Assembly (NCBI GenBank): GCA_041166745.1
Contig: JBEEGH010000003.1
Span: 62,001 to 126,000, forward strand
Source: DASUCS01 sp041166745
Lineage (GTDB): Bacteria; Actinomycetota; Acidimicrobiia; Acidimicrobiales; JACDCH01
Reading direction: 5' to 3'
Length of the DNA stretch: 64,000 nucleotides
The position numbers and the translations under genes were made by a program. Positions 19,040 through 27,463 of the stretch are shown piece after piece. The notes beneath the pieces were generated by a model, which saw only the letters and a list, made by a program, of their open reading frames with translations, ran no database searches and was not told the DNA's origin. Each line of letters begins with the position of its first letter. The first letter of the stretch is position 1.

Positions 19040-21232
19040 ATGCGCTTACTGATCGTGGACGACGACGCCTCGGTGCGCCGGCTCGTTTCCAATCGCCTGG
19101 AGAAACAGGGCGTGAGGGTGACCTCGGCTGCGACGATCGGCGCCGCGCTCGTCGAGCTCCGTCACACAGCGTTCGACGTCGCCATTCTCGACTTGGGGCT
19201 TCCTGATGGGTCCGGATTGGACGTCCTGCGTGCCCTCCGGGAGCTTGATGCTCCCACCCACGTGATCATCCTGAGTGGGGCGCGCAGCGAAGCCGATCGC
19301 GTGCAAGCGCTCGATCTCGGAGCGGACGACTATGTCGTCAAGCCGTTCTTCGTTCGCGAGCTCGCCGCCCGAGTGTTGGCGGTACGTCGGCGTCAAGACG
19401 GCTCCAAGGACACGCGGTTGCGGTACGGACGCGTACAGATCGATCTCGCCGCGCGGCACGTGACCGTCGATGACCTCCCCGTAAGCCTCGCCGCGAAAGA
19501 GTTCGATCTGCTGGCCTTCCTAGCGGCACGACCCCTCCACGTCTTCAGCCGCGACGAACTCCTGCGCGCCGTATGGCACTCGGCTACTGACTGGCAGCAG
19601 GCAGCCACGGTGACTGAACACGTCGCGCGCCTGCGTTCCAAGATCGAGCAGAACCCCAGCCGACCGCGGCTGTTGAAAACCGTGCGCGGGGTCGGCTACC
19701 GCTTCGACCCGCCCCCTCTCGAACAGCTCGACCCGGGAGCCACGATTCCCGCAGGCATCGCCCCGGTCGGTAGCGAAGGCATCTTCGTCCTGGTCAACGG
19801 GCGAATCGTGGCCGCCGACGAAGCCGCGGTCGTGTTGGTAGGTGTCGCAGGCGAAACAGACCTACTGGGCCGGGAGCTGCACGAGTTGGTCGCACCGCAC
19901 TCGCTGGTCGCAGCCAACGCACGCGAGCACATCGCAGCATCGGGCGGATCGCCGGGAGCACAGGTGATGGAAGTGCGACGCGCCGACGAAACCGACATCT
20001 TCGTCGAGGTGTCCTCGTCGCGCACCGACTGGCACGGACAGCCTGCCCGCCGGCTCACGATGCATCCCAGCACCGACCCGTCGGCGCGGCTTCGCCGCCT
20101 GGTCACAGGCGTGTTCAGCGAAGTGTCCGACGCGGTGATCGTCACCGATCCCCACCTTCACGTTCGCAGCTGGAACCAGGCAGCGGAGCGCCTCTATGGA
20201 TGGGCTGAACACGAAGTCTTGGGTCGGCACCTGTTCGACGTTGTCCCCCTTGCCGAAGACAACGACCAGCTCAACTCGGCCATGCGAACCCTCGAGGAGA
20301 AGGGACGCTGGTTCGGAGAAGGTCAACAAATCGCCCGCGACGGGTCGACGGTGAACGTGTTCACGTCCACCACGCTGTTACGAGACGAGCGCGGTGAACC
20401 CTTCGTCTTCGTCTCGGTCAATCGTCAAGCGTCGGCTCCGCGAGTTCTCGCGGCATCCACGCGGTCCGACGCGGCCGACGAGGGCGACATTCGTCGCGGC
20501 CTGGAGTGCGGCGAGTTCGCAGTCCACTACCAGCCGGTCGTCGCCTTCGACGACCGGCACATCATCACGGTCGAGGCCTTGGTCCGGTGGAATCATCCCG
20601 AACGAGGGCTCCTCCTTCCCGGTTCGTTCATGGCTGCGGCTGAACGCAGTGGCGTGATCCTCGAACTCGGGCGAGTCGTCTTCGACACTGCTTGTCGTCA
20701 AACAGCCGAGTGGCGTCGAGGCGGCAATGATCTCGGAGTCGCGGTCAATCTTTCGACCAAGCAGTTCGCCGACGTAGCACTTTTCGACAACATCACCGAG
20801 GTGCTCTCAGTGTCTGGGCTCGACCCGAGCGCGCTGTGGCTCGAGGTGACCGAGACCGCTCTGGTCGAGGATCTCGACCAAGCCACCGATCTCCTCGAAC
20901 GTCTAGCCGCGCTCGGCATCGGGATCACGATCGACGACTTCGGGACCGGATGGGCGAGCCTCACCTACCTCAAGCAGTTCCCGGTTCACGCCCTCAAGAT
21001 CGATCAAAGCTTCGTCGCCGGCATCGACCACGACCCGCAAGATGCGGCCATCGCTCGGTCGATCATTTCCCTCGGCGAGGAACTCGACATGCTCGTCGTG
21101 GCCGAAGGAATCGAAACCCAGGCGCAACAGTCCGCCCTGCAAACGCTGGGATGCTCCGTAGGGCAAGGATTCCTCTACGGCAGACCGTTGCCGGCCGCCG
21201 AAGTGCCTATCGAGCGAGCGAACCGACTCTGA
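19040..21232 (+). CDS. Response regulator fusion: REC-OmpR wHTH-PAS-EAL
   Basis: A 730-residue protein that joins modules rarely found together. An OmpR-type receiver occupies 1-115 (acidic D7-D9, phospho-acceptor Asp51 in AILDLGLPDG, Lys101). A trans_reg_C winged helix occupies about 125-225 (AAKEFDLLAFLAARPLHVFS ... LLKTVRGVGYRFD). One or two PAS domains lie at about 235-470 (SDAVIVTDPHLHVRSWNQAA). An EAL c-di-GMP phosphodiesterase domain occupies about 480-725 with EAL at about 511, EVTE, DDFGTGWASL and EGIE, so key catalytic residues appear present. It could link a phosphorelay to both transcription and c-di-GMP breakdown. No histidine kinase is adjacent. Confidence 0.9.
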   Translation: MRLLIVDDDASVRRLVSNRLEKQGVRVTSAATIGAALVELRHTAFDVAILDLGLPDGSGLDVLRALRELDAPTHVIILSGARSEADRVQALDLGADDYVVKPFFVRELAARVLAVRRRQDGSKDTRLRYGRVQIDLAARHVTVDDLPVSLAAKEFDLLAFLAARPLHVFSRDELLRAVWHSATDWQQAATVTEHVARLRSKIEQNPSRPRLLKTVRGVGYRFDPPPLEQLDPGATIPAGIAPVGSEGIFVLVNGRIVAADEAAVVLVGVAGETDLLGRELHELVAPHSLVAANAREHIAASGGSPGAQVMEVRRADETDIFVEVSSSRTDWHGQPARRLTMHPSTDPSARLRRLVTGVFSEVSDAVIVTDPHLHVRSWNQAAERLYGWAEHEVLGRHLFDVVPLAEDNDQLNSAMRTLEEKGRWFGEGQQIARDGSTVNVFTSTTLLRDERGEPFVFVSVNRQASAPRVLAASTRSDAADEGDIRRGLECGEFAVHYQPVVAFDDRHIITVEALVRWNHPERGLLLPGSFMAAAERSGVILELGRVVFDTACRQTAEWRRGGNDLGVAVNLSTKQFADVALFDNITEVLSVSGLDPSALWLEVTETALVEDLDQATDLLERLAALGIGITIDDFGTGWASLTYLKQFPVHALKIDQSFVAGIDHDPQDAAIARSIISLGEELDMLVVAEGIETQAQQSALQTLGCSVGQGFLYGRPLPAAEVPIERANRL

Positions 21233-21294
21233 CATCGTCGCCGTCTCGGGCGGTTCATCATGGGGCCGATGGCGGCGGTTGGTTCCTCTCAGAT

Positions 21295-22068
21295 CTAGTT
21301 GGCGCCGACGACCTCGAAGTCCTGGTTGACGAAGATGTGGTGCGGCCAGTTGACACCGATGTCGTGGACCTCGTACTCGCCGTCCCTGAGCTGCACGACA
21401 CGGTCGACGACGCCCCCCGGGTAGGCGGCCAAGGCGGCTTTCGTCGCCTCATCGGCGGCCGTGCCGCTGACGATTGTCCCCGACCCCTGTGTGTAGTTCA
21501 CCGGGATCTGACCGACCTGCTTTGACGCAGCCGGTGCACCTTGCTGGAAGGCGACCACTCCGGCTGCCGCGGACGCCGCAGATCCGTAGTCGCCGGGCGG
21601 TTGCACGATGACCTGGGTGGCGGTGATGGTCGTTCCGCTGGTCACTCCCAGTACGAGGACAGTTTCGCCCGGCGTAACTGCATCCGCTGATGTCGAGCTC
21701 GTGGCGTTCTGATATGTCGTCGACGACGCTTCGTTGACGGTCACCTGCTGTCCCGCTGCGGTCGTCATGGTGAAGCTCGACGCGGACAGCGTGCTGACCG
21801 TGCCCGCGGACCCGCCTTCGGCCGGCCCAGACCGAGCGTTGGAGGCCCCGCCTCCGGACCTGAAACCGCTCGCAGAGCCGCTGGCGGCCGCGACGTTTCC
21901 GGTTGTTGCCGAGGGCGACCTCGTGAGACTGACGGAGAGTCCGATCGCGGCACACATCAGCACAGCCGCAGCGATCACCATCCATCGACTTCTCTTGTTG
22001 GACAACCATCGCCGGATCGGGCGAGGACGAAGGTGTTCGAGAGGAATGGTTGGATCGTGATCTTGCAT
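21295..22068 (-). CDS. Membrane-anchored DUF5666-type protein with PepSY-like C terminus
   Basis: A 257-residue protein beginning MQDHDPTIPLEHLRPRPIRR, with one N-terminal membrane segment (WMVIAAAVLMCAAIGLSVSL) and the rest outside. A Gly/Ser-rich linker precedes a DUF5666-like region (FTMTTAAGQQVTVNEASSTT ... VLVLGVTSGTTITATQVIV). The end (AALAAYPGGVVDRVVQLRDG then EYEVHDIGVNWPHHIFV) has the pattern of PepSY-like repeats. Function is unknown; the architecture suggests an extracellular ligand- or protease-inhibitor-type module. The start is set at ATG 22068 because the upstream extension to 22221 is unlike protein. Confidence 0.75.
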   Translation of the reverse strand: MQDHDPTIPLEHLRPRPIRRWLSNKRSRWMVIAAAVLMCAAIGLSVSLTRSPSATTGNVAAASGSASGFRSGGGASNARSGPAEGGSAGTVSTLSASSFTMTTAAGQQVTVNEASSTTYQNATSSTSADAVTPGETVLVLGVTSGTTITATQVIVQPPGDYGSAASAAAGVVAFQQGAPAASKQVGQIPVNYTQGSGTIVSGTAADEATKAALAAYPGGVVDRVVQLRDGEYEVHDIGVNWPHHIFVNQDFEVVGAN

Positions 22069-22331
22069 GATGGCGCTCCGCTTGCTCAGGTAGCTGACGA
22101 CAGAGTGCCCCCGGTTCCTGTGAGGTCTCTGTAGGCCGCCTGTGATGTCGGCGTGAGCGCCCTGGCAGTCGCTGTTTGCGCAAGTCACGCCATCTGTGCG
22201 GACCACCCGACGCGCTCGCAAGTAGTGTTGACTGGCCCGGTGGGGAGGTCGTCACCATCTTGTGATGGTTCCGGCCGTACCGCTTTTTCCACCGACGCGA
22301 AATTGCTGGTCAGAGGCACAATTTGAAGCTT

Positions 22332-22404
22332 GGCCCCATCGTCTAGTGGCCTAGGACACCACCCTCTCAAGGTGGCGGCACGGGTTCGAATCCCGTTGGG
22401 GCTG
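22332..22404 (+). tRNA. tRNA-Glu (anticodon CUC)
   Basis: A 73-base cloverleaf. The acceptor GGCCCCA pairs with TGGGGCT, including a G-U closing pair. The D arm is GUCUAGUGGCCUAGGACAC; the anticodon stem CCACC/GGTGG carries loop CTCTCAA (anticodon CTC); the T arm is ACGGG-TTCGAAT-CCCGT. CCA is not encoded. The D-arm and variable region match bacterial tRNA-Glu closely. It stands alone between the DUF5666 gene and the S74-like pair. Confidence 0.95.
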
Positions 22405-22426
22405 CTCTTTTGAAGTCGTCCGAATT

Positions 22427-22870
22427 TTACTCGGATGAGCCGTTGCGCAGCGCGGACTGGAGCCGGGCGACTTCCTTCTCGAGCTTGAGCACACGGCGGT
22501 ACAACGCCTGAACGGCCACCATCGTCACGCCGTTCGCATCGGTCATCTCGATCATCCGATTGGTGTTGCCGAGCCCGAACGCGGCGGCGAAGTCTTGCGC
22601 CATCGGGCCGAGATGGCGAACCCCGGGCTCGAAGTCGTACGTCCACAACGAGACGGGCAACGCGGCCAGGCGCTCGAGAACGTCCTCGGCCTTGACCTTC
22701 GCCGGCCGAACCCCGCCCTTCCGCCCGAAGCGCAGCCGCCATCGCCTCGATACCCGCTGCTTCCACGCCAGCTCGATGCGCGCGAGGAGTGGAAGGGTGC
22801 TCGGGATCTCGTAGGTCTGCCACCACTCCGAGGTCTGCTCCTCGGCTGCGGCGGGCGGCCCTTCTGTCAC
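22427..22870 (-). CDS. Peptidase S74-type chaperone domain, C-terminal half, as a separate protein
   Basis: A 147-residue protein whose C-terminal part (about 60-140) is the body of an S74 intramolecular-chaperone domain: EDVLERLAALPVSLWTYDFE, VRHLGPMAQDFAAAFGLG, a DANGV turn and a final helix QALYRRVLKLEKEVARLQSA. The usual N-terminal SDxxLKxDI motif holding the self-cleavage Ser is missing here but occurs three times in the gene immediately upstream. The N-terminal 55 residues are basic/Trp-rich and unrecognised. The GTG start at 22870 overlaps the upstream stop (GTGA). In phage tailspikes the whole domain trimerises and then cleaves itself off; no tail-fibre gene is near. Confidence 0.75.
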   Translation of the reverse strand: MTEGPPAAAEEQTSEWWQTYEIPSTLPLLARIELAWKQRVSRRWRLRFGRKGGVRPAKVKAEDVLERLAALPVSLWTYDFEPGVRHLGPMAQDFAAAFGLGNTNRMIEMTDANGVTMVAVQALYRRVLKLEKEVARLQSALRNGSSE

Positions 22871-23190
22871 GAGGCTCGCGGATCCTCGTCCTCGAGAGCG
22901 CCGCTGTCGTCCTGCACGTCGTCGTGTTCGACGGCGGCGACGTCGTGCTTCAGGTCGCGGTCGCTGAAAAACCCGTGGCCTTCGGTGTCGTCTGGCGCTT
23001 CGGTGTCGTCGTGTTCGACGGGGACGATGTCGCTCTTGAGGTTGCGGTCGCTGTAGGCCCGCCCCAGATGGCCTTCGGTGTCGTCGGGCGCTTCCGCGTC
23101 GTGTTCGACGGGGACGATGTCGCCTTTGAGGTTGCGGTCGCTGTAGGCCCGAATCGCGTGCCCTTCGGTGTCGTCGGTCGTGTCGCTCAT
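22867..23190 (-). CDS. Triple-repeat protein with S74-like SDRxLK motifs
   Basis: A 107-residue acidic protein made of three tandem ~30-residue units (about 6-35, 36-66, 67-96). Each opens DDTEGH and contains SDRNLKGDIVPVE, SDRNLKSDIVPVE or SDRDLKHDVAAVE. SDxxLKxDI-x-PV is the N-terminal signature of peptidase S74 domains, whose Ser is the autocleavage residue; the rest of that domain is the next, translationally coupled gene. ATG 23190 has AAGGAG 8 bases upstream. No signal or membrane segment. I know of no assigned role for a multi-copy motif protein of this kind. Confidence 0.75.
   Translation of the reverse strand: MSDTTDDTEGHAIRAYSDRNLKGDIVPVEHDAEAPDDTEGHLGRAYSDRNLKSDIVPVEHDDTEAPDDTEGHGFFSDRDLKHDVAAVEHDDVQDDSGALEDEDPRAS
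22924..23187 (-). repeat. Three in-frame coding repeats of 87-90 bases
   Basis: Direct repeats within the small S74-motif gene, visible at DNA level: GTGTTCGACG recurs at 22924, 23011 and 23101 (spacing 87 and 90 bases), followed each time by GGTCGCTG- or GCGGTCGCTGTAGGCCCG-type sequence. Spacing is a multiple of three, so they are duplications within the reading frame rather than a CRISPR array. Confidence 0.8.
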
Positions 23191-23415
23191 CTGCTACTCC
23201 TTGCCGCTCGAGGTCTTCATGACAGCATCATGCGGGTTTGCAGGCTCCGCGACCGTGCCGCTGCGATCGTCCCGAGTGTGCGCACGGGCACAGAGGGAAG
23301 TATTGCCGAGCGGGCGTCCCGTCGTCGTGGGTCGTACAACGAACCGGCGTCAGCCCGACGAGAGACGTTCGCCCGTGAGGAAGCACGGGGGACACGCCGG
23401 AGGCAGACTGACGAG

Positions 23416-25242
23416 GTGAGCGGTTCGCCGGCAGAGACGCGCTATGCGCGTAGCGGCGAGGTGCATATCGCTTATCAGGTGGTGGGTGACGGTCCGTTTG
23501 ATCTGGTGTTCTCGCCGTCGCCCGTGTCGAACTTGGAGGTGGCGTGGGAGTGGCCGCCGTTCGCTCGCTTCCTGCGGCGGTTGGCGTCGTTCTCGCGTCT
23601 GATCTTGTTCGACAAGCGCGGCACGGGTCTGTCGGACCGCGTGACGGATGCCGCGACGCTCGAGGAACGCATGGACGATGTGCGGGCCGTGATGGACGCG
23701 GCGGGGTCGGAGCGGGCGGCGTTGTTCGGTTCGTCGGAGGGCGGGCCGATGGCGTTGTTGTTCGCGGCGACGTATCCCGATCGGGTGTCGTCGCTGGTGT
23801 TGTACGGGTCGTACGCGAAGGCGATCAACTCGGCGGACTATTCCTCCGGTGTCGATCGGGACATGTTCGAGCTGGGTCTCGGACTGATGGAGCAGGAGTG
23901 GGGGAGGTGCGCGCTGATCGATGTGTTCTCCCCCAGCGTGCGCGACGACACCGAGTTCCGATTGTGGTGGGGTCGCTACGAACGCCAGTCGGCGAGCCCA
24001 GGCGCGGCGGTCGCGATCCAGCGGCTGAACGCGCGTCTCGACGTGCGACCGATCCTGCCGGCAATCTCCGCGCCGACGCTGATCATCTACCGCGCTGGCG
24101 AGTTCGTGGGCCACGTCGAAGGCAGCAAGTACTTGGCTCAGCACATCGCAGGGGCGTCGTATGTCGAGCTGCCAGGTGTCGACTACCACCCGTACGTCGG
24201 CGACCAGGACGCGATTCTCGACCCGATGGAGGAGTTCCTCACGGGACGTCCGCCGGCCGTCGTGCGCGACACGGCGTTGTTGAATCTCGTGGTCGTCGGT
24301 CCAGTGCCGTCGGAACGGATGCGTGTGCTGACGGAGCTGGCGGCGGAGCACAGCGGCGACGTCGTTGATGACGGCGGGGCGGCTCCGGTGGTGTTGTTCG
24401 TCGGTCCGGGTCGGGCGGTGTCCTTTGCGTTGGCCGCTCGCGAGGTCGCGCCCGACGTGCGTGTCGGCGTCCACATCGGTGAGGTCGACGGCGGCCGCGG
24501 GTCGGTGTCGGGCCTCGCGGTCGACATTGCCCGATCAGTGCACGCCCGCGCCAAGCCGGGCGAAGTGTTGGTGTCGCGCACGGTGGCCGATCTTCTCGCG
24601 GGCTCCAACGTCGTGTTGGCCGATGCGGGTGTTCACTCGTTGCATGCCGCGGGACGCGCGTGGCAGCTCTTCGTCGCCCGGCGGCCTGGGGAGCCAACTG
24701 TCGAGGCGAGTCGAACGGGTGTGTTTCGACGCGACGGCGACGTGTGGTTGGTCGGGCTAGGCGACGAGCGGGTGCGGGTGCGCGACGTCAAGGGTCTCGC
24801 CGACATCGCCGCGCTCCTCGCACGGCCCGGCGCCGAGGTCCACGTTGCCGAGTTGCTCGACTCAGGTATCGGCGCGGATGCCAGCGCGCACGCGACGTTG
24901 GACCGAACTGCGATCGCCGCGTATCGCGAACGCCTCGCCGATTTGATCGCGGAGGAGAACGATGCAGAGCAAGATGGCGACATCGAGCGTGGAAGCCGCG
25001 CCCGCGAGGAGCGCCAGCAGATCACGTCGCAGCTGTCGTCCGACCTCGGACTCGACGGCCGCGCTCGCGTCCAGGGCAGCTCGGCCGAGCGGGCCCGCAA
25101 GACGGTCCGGACCCGTGTCGCACACGCGTTGAAGCGCATCGAGAGCGCACACCCCGCCCTCGGCCGTCACCTGCGGGCATCGATCCGTACCGGCATCTTC
25201 TGTGCCTACGAACCCGCTGATCCCCTTCATTGGGAGCTGTGA
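23416..25242 (+). CDS. Alpha/beta-hydrolase fused to a degenerate class III cyclase and regulatory C terminus
   Basis: A 608-residue protein. The alpha/beta hydrolase at 1-275 has nucleophile Ser107 in FGSSEGG and a late His in VDYHPYVGD. The middle region, about 285-420, matches the C-terminal part of class III adenylate cyclases (VRVGVHIGEVDGG ... VSGLAVDIARSVHARAKPGE) but lacks the first metal-binding Asp region, so it is probably inactive. The last 180 residues (WLVGLGDERVRVRDVKGLAD ... ERARKTVRTRVAHALKRIES) resemble the C terminus of actinobacterial ATPase/LuxR regulators. GTG 23416 is preferred, with GGAGG 12 bases upstream; the frame is open further upstream only across the opposing gene. 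Confidence 0.8.
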   Translation: MSGSPAETRYARSGEVHIAYQVVGDGPFDLVFSPSPVSNLEVAWEWPPFARFLRRLASFSRLILFDKRGTGLSDRVTDAATLEERMDDVRAVMDAAGSERAALFGSSEGGPMALLFAATYPDRVSSLVLYGSYAKAINSADYSSGVDRDMFELGLGLMEQEWGRCALIDVFSPSVRDDTEFRLWWGRYERQSASPGAAVAIQRLNARLDVRPILPAISAPTLIIYRAGEFVGHVEGSKYLAQHIAGASYVELPGVDYHPYVGDQDAILDPMEEFLTGRPPAVVRDTALLNLVVVGPVPSERMRVLTELAAEHSGDVVDDGGAAPVVLFVGPGRAVSFALAAREVAPDVRVGVHIGEVDGGRGSVSGLAVDIARSVHARAKPGEVLVSRTVADLLAGSNVVLADAGVHSLHAAGRAWQLFVARRPGEPTVEASRTGVFRRDGDVWLVGLGDERVRVRDVKGLADIAALLARPGAEVHVAELLDSGIGADASAHATLDRTAIAAYRERLADLIAEENDAEQDGDIERGSRAREERQQITSQLSSDLGLDGRARVQGSSAERARKTVRTRVAHALKRIESAHPALGRHLRASIRTGIFCAYEPADPLHWEL

Positions 25243-25334
25243 CGACATCGCGACGGCCGGCATCGCGTTGCTACGCCCGAACGCGCGCCTTGTTCCGGTA
25301 GAGGAACGATCCTCGATCGACACGGGAGGCACCG

Positions 25335-26396
25335 GTGCCCATCAACGAAGACACACTCAACGCGCTCATCGGACAGTTCGTCAATGACTTCGGAGCCGCC
25401 ATGCACGCCGCGACGGTTGTCATCGGCGACAAGCTCGGCCTGTACAAAGCGTTGGCGGCCAAAGGTCCGCTCACCGCCGCAGACCTCGCGGCGACGACCA
25501 ATTTCGACGCTCGGCTCGTGGAGGAGTGGCTGAACGCCCAGTTCGTGAGCGGGTACTGCGACTACGACGCAACATCCGGCGCGTTCCGCCTCACCGACGA
25601 GCAGGCTGCAGTACTGGCCGACGAGTCGACGCCGGCGTTCCTCGCCGGTGCGATGACCTTGGCGGCCTCGCTCTACAAGGACGAAGCCAAGATCCGCGAG
25701 GCGTTCCGAACAGGCACCGGCGTGAGTTGGGACGCGCACGACCACGACCTGTTCCACGGCGTGGAGCGATTGTTCAAGCCCGGCTACCTCGCGAACCTCG
25801 CTGCGTCGTGGATCCCGGCGCTCGACGGTGTCGACGCTCGCCTGCGCTCCGGCGGCGCGTCGATCGCCGATGTCGGCTGCGGGTTCGGGGCGTCCACGAT
25901 CCTGCTGGCCAAGGAATACCCCGACGCCACGGTCGTGGGCTTCGATCCACACGACGCATCCATCGCCGCGGCGCGCGACCGCGCCGCTGATGCCGGTATC
26001 GGTGATCGGGTCCGGTTCCAAGTGGCGTCCGCCCAGGACTTCCCCGGCTCCGACTATGACCTCGTGTGCATCTTCGACGCGTTGCACGACATGGGCGACC
26101 CGATCGGCGCCGCCCGCCACATCGGCGCCGCCCTCGCGGACGACGGCACCTGGCTCCTCGTCGAGCCGGCCGCCGGTGACGACCTTTCAGGCAACGTGAA
26201 TCCGGTGAGCCGCATCTACTACGCCGGCGCGGTCGGGATCTGCACCCCCGCGGCCCAGGCGCAGCCTGGCGGGTTCGCGCTGGGCAACCAAGTGCCCGAC
26301 AGCCGATGGGCGGAGCTGCTCGCGGCTGCCGGGTTCTCGAGGTTCCGTCGGGCGACCGAGACCCCGTTCAACCGGATCTTCGAGGTCCGCAAGTGA
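25335..26396 (+). CDS. SAM-dependent methyltransferase with winged-helix N terminus
   Basis: A 353-residue class I methyltransferase. Residues 1-90 form a winged helix (AATVVIGDKLGLYKALAAKG ... VEEWLNAQFVSGY) as in O-methyltransferase-like proteins of the Rv2258c type. The SAM loop is IADVGCGFGASTILLA, followed by ATVVGFDPHDASI and the downstream CIFDALHDMGDP. GTG 25335 is preceded by GGGAGGC. The substrate is unknown. It overlaps the nitronate monooxygenase gene by 4 bases (GTGA), so the two are co-expressed. Confidence 0.85.
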   Translation: MPINEDTLNALIGQFVNDFGAAMHAATVVIGDKLGLYKALAAKGPLTAADLAATTNFDARLVEEWLNAQFVSGYCDYDATSGAFRLTDEQAAVLADESTPAFLAGAMTLAASLYKDEAKIREAFRTGTGVSWDAHDHDLFHGVERLFKPGYLANLAASWIPALDGVDARLRSGGASIADVGCGFGASTILLAKEYPDATVVGFDPHDASIAAARDRAADAGIGDRVRFQVASAQDFPGSDYDLVCIFDALHDMGDPIGAARHIGAALADDGTWLLVEPAAGDDLSGNVNPVSRIYYAGAVGICTPAAQAQPGGFALGNQVPDSRWAELLAAAGFSRFRRATETPFNRIFEVRK

Positions 26397-27358
26397 CCGA
26401 CGCGTGGCCGACCGCCTTCACCGAGCTCGTCGGATGTCGAGTCCCGATCCAGCAAGCGGGCATGGGGGGCGCGTCGACGGTGGCCCTCGCGGCCGCCGTC
26501 GCGGAGGCCGGCGCCCTCGGCATGCTCGCACCGCACGGCGCGCCACCCGAGCAGGTCGCGGCCGACCTCGATGCGGTCGCGACTGTCACCGGCGGGGCGT
26601 TCGGAATCAACTTCCTCATCCCCTTCGTCAGCCCATCTGCCGTCGAGGCTGCCGCCGAACACTGCCGCTACATCGACTTCTTCTATGGCGACCCTGATGA
26701 GGCACTCGTGGCCCGCGCGGCATCGGGCGGAGCGGTCGTCGGGTGGCAGGTCGGCTCCGCGGACGAAGCGGTGAGAGCCGTTGAGGTCGGCTGCAAACTT
26801 GTGATTGCTCAGGGCACCGAAGCCGGCGGTCATGTTCGGGGCGCGCTCGGTCTCATCCCGCTGCTCGACGCCGTGCTCGATCGTGTCGACGTCTCGGTCG
26901 TCGCGGCCGGTGGCATCGCGACGGCGCGTGCCGTTGCCGCGGTACTGGCGGCCGGCGCGGCGGCGGTGCGGGTCGGCACTCGCTTCGCCACGAGCATCGA
27001 GTCCGGCGCGCATCCCGACTACGTCGCCGCGCTGCTCGCGGCGGACGGCGCCGACACCGTGCTCACTGAGGCCTTCGGCGTCGGCTGGCCCCACGCGCCG
27101 CATCGAGTGCTGCGTGTCAGCGTCGAGGCTGCGACCGCGTTCGAGGGCGAAGTCGTCGGTTCCATGGCGACGCCCGATGGTCCGCGACCGGTCGGACGGT
27201 TCTCGCCTGAGGCGCCCCGCCACGGCATGACCGGGTCGATCTCCGCGATGGCCCTGTACGCCGGTCAGGCGGTTGGCGCCGTTACTCGCATCGAAGCTGC
27301 AGCCGACGTGGTTGATGAGCTCGCCACCGGAGCAGCTCGACTGCTGGCACCGAGGTGA
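26393..27358 (+). CDS. Nitronate monooxygenase / 2-nitropropane dioxygenase family protein
   Basis: A 321-residue FMN TIM-barrel enzyme: VPIQQAGMGGASTVALAAAV near the start, VVGWQVGSADEAVRAVEVGC, and IAQGTEAGGHVRG, which contains the conserved catalytic-loop His. It then has VVAAGGIATARAVAAVLAAGA for FMN phosphate binding. Family members oxidise nitroalkanes or related anions, but many actinobacterial homologues have other or unknown substrates. GTG 26393 overlaps the methyltransferase stop. Confidence 0.88.
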   Translation: MTDAWPTAFTELVGCRVPIQQAGMGGASTVALAAAVAEAGALGMLAPHGAPPEQVAADLDAVATVTGGAFGINFLIPFVSPSAVEAAAEHCRYIDFFYGDPDEALVARAASGGAVVGWQVGSADEAVRAVEVGCKLVIAQGTEAGGHVRGALGLIPLLDAVLDRVDVSVVAAGGIATARAVAAVLAAGAAAVRVGTRFATSIESGAHPDYVAALLAADGADTVLTEAFGVGWPHAPHRVLRVSVEAATAFEGEVVGSMATPDGPRPVGRFSPEAPRHGMTGSISAMALYAGQAVGAVTRIEAAADVVDELATGAARLLAPR

Positions 27359-27463
27359 TCGTGTTCCCCAGGTGGTCGTGCGGGGTGCATCCTGAGGTGG
27401 TTCGCCGGTCAGCGAGATCTGGAGTGGAGGGGTTACGAGAGCGATGACCGCCACGACGAGAAG

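Noticed and set aside
22421..22437. TCCGA/TCGGA stem at the end of the S74-body gene
   Set aside because: A five-base-pair stem spanning a stop codon is expected by chance in this sequence.
22924..23187. Possible CRISPR array
   Set aside because: The repeats are 87-90 bases apart, in frame and code for protein repeats; there are no spacers or cas genes.
22427..23190. Prophage remnant
   Set aside because: An S74-like domain is often phage-derived, but no integrase, capsid, tail or att-like repeat is visible near it, and the adjacent tRNA-Glu is intact with no second copy of its 3' end seen in the window.
22789..23415. Upstream extension of the hydrolase/cyclase gene
   Set aside because: This part is antisense to the S74-motif gene and repeats only because that gene repeats; the hydrolase family N terminus begins after 23416.
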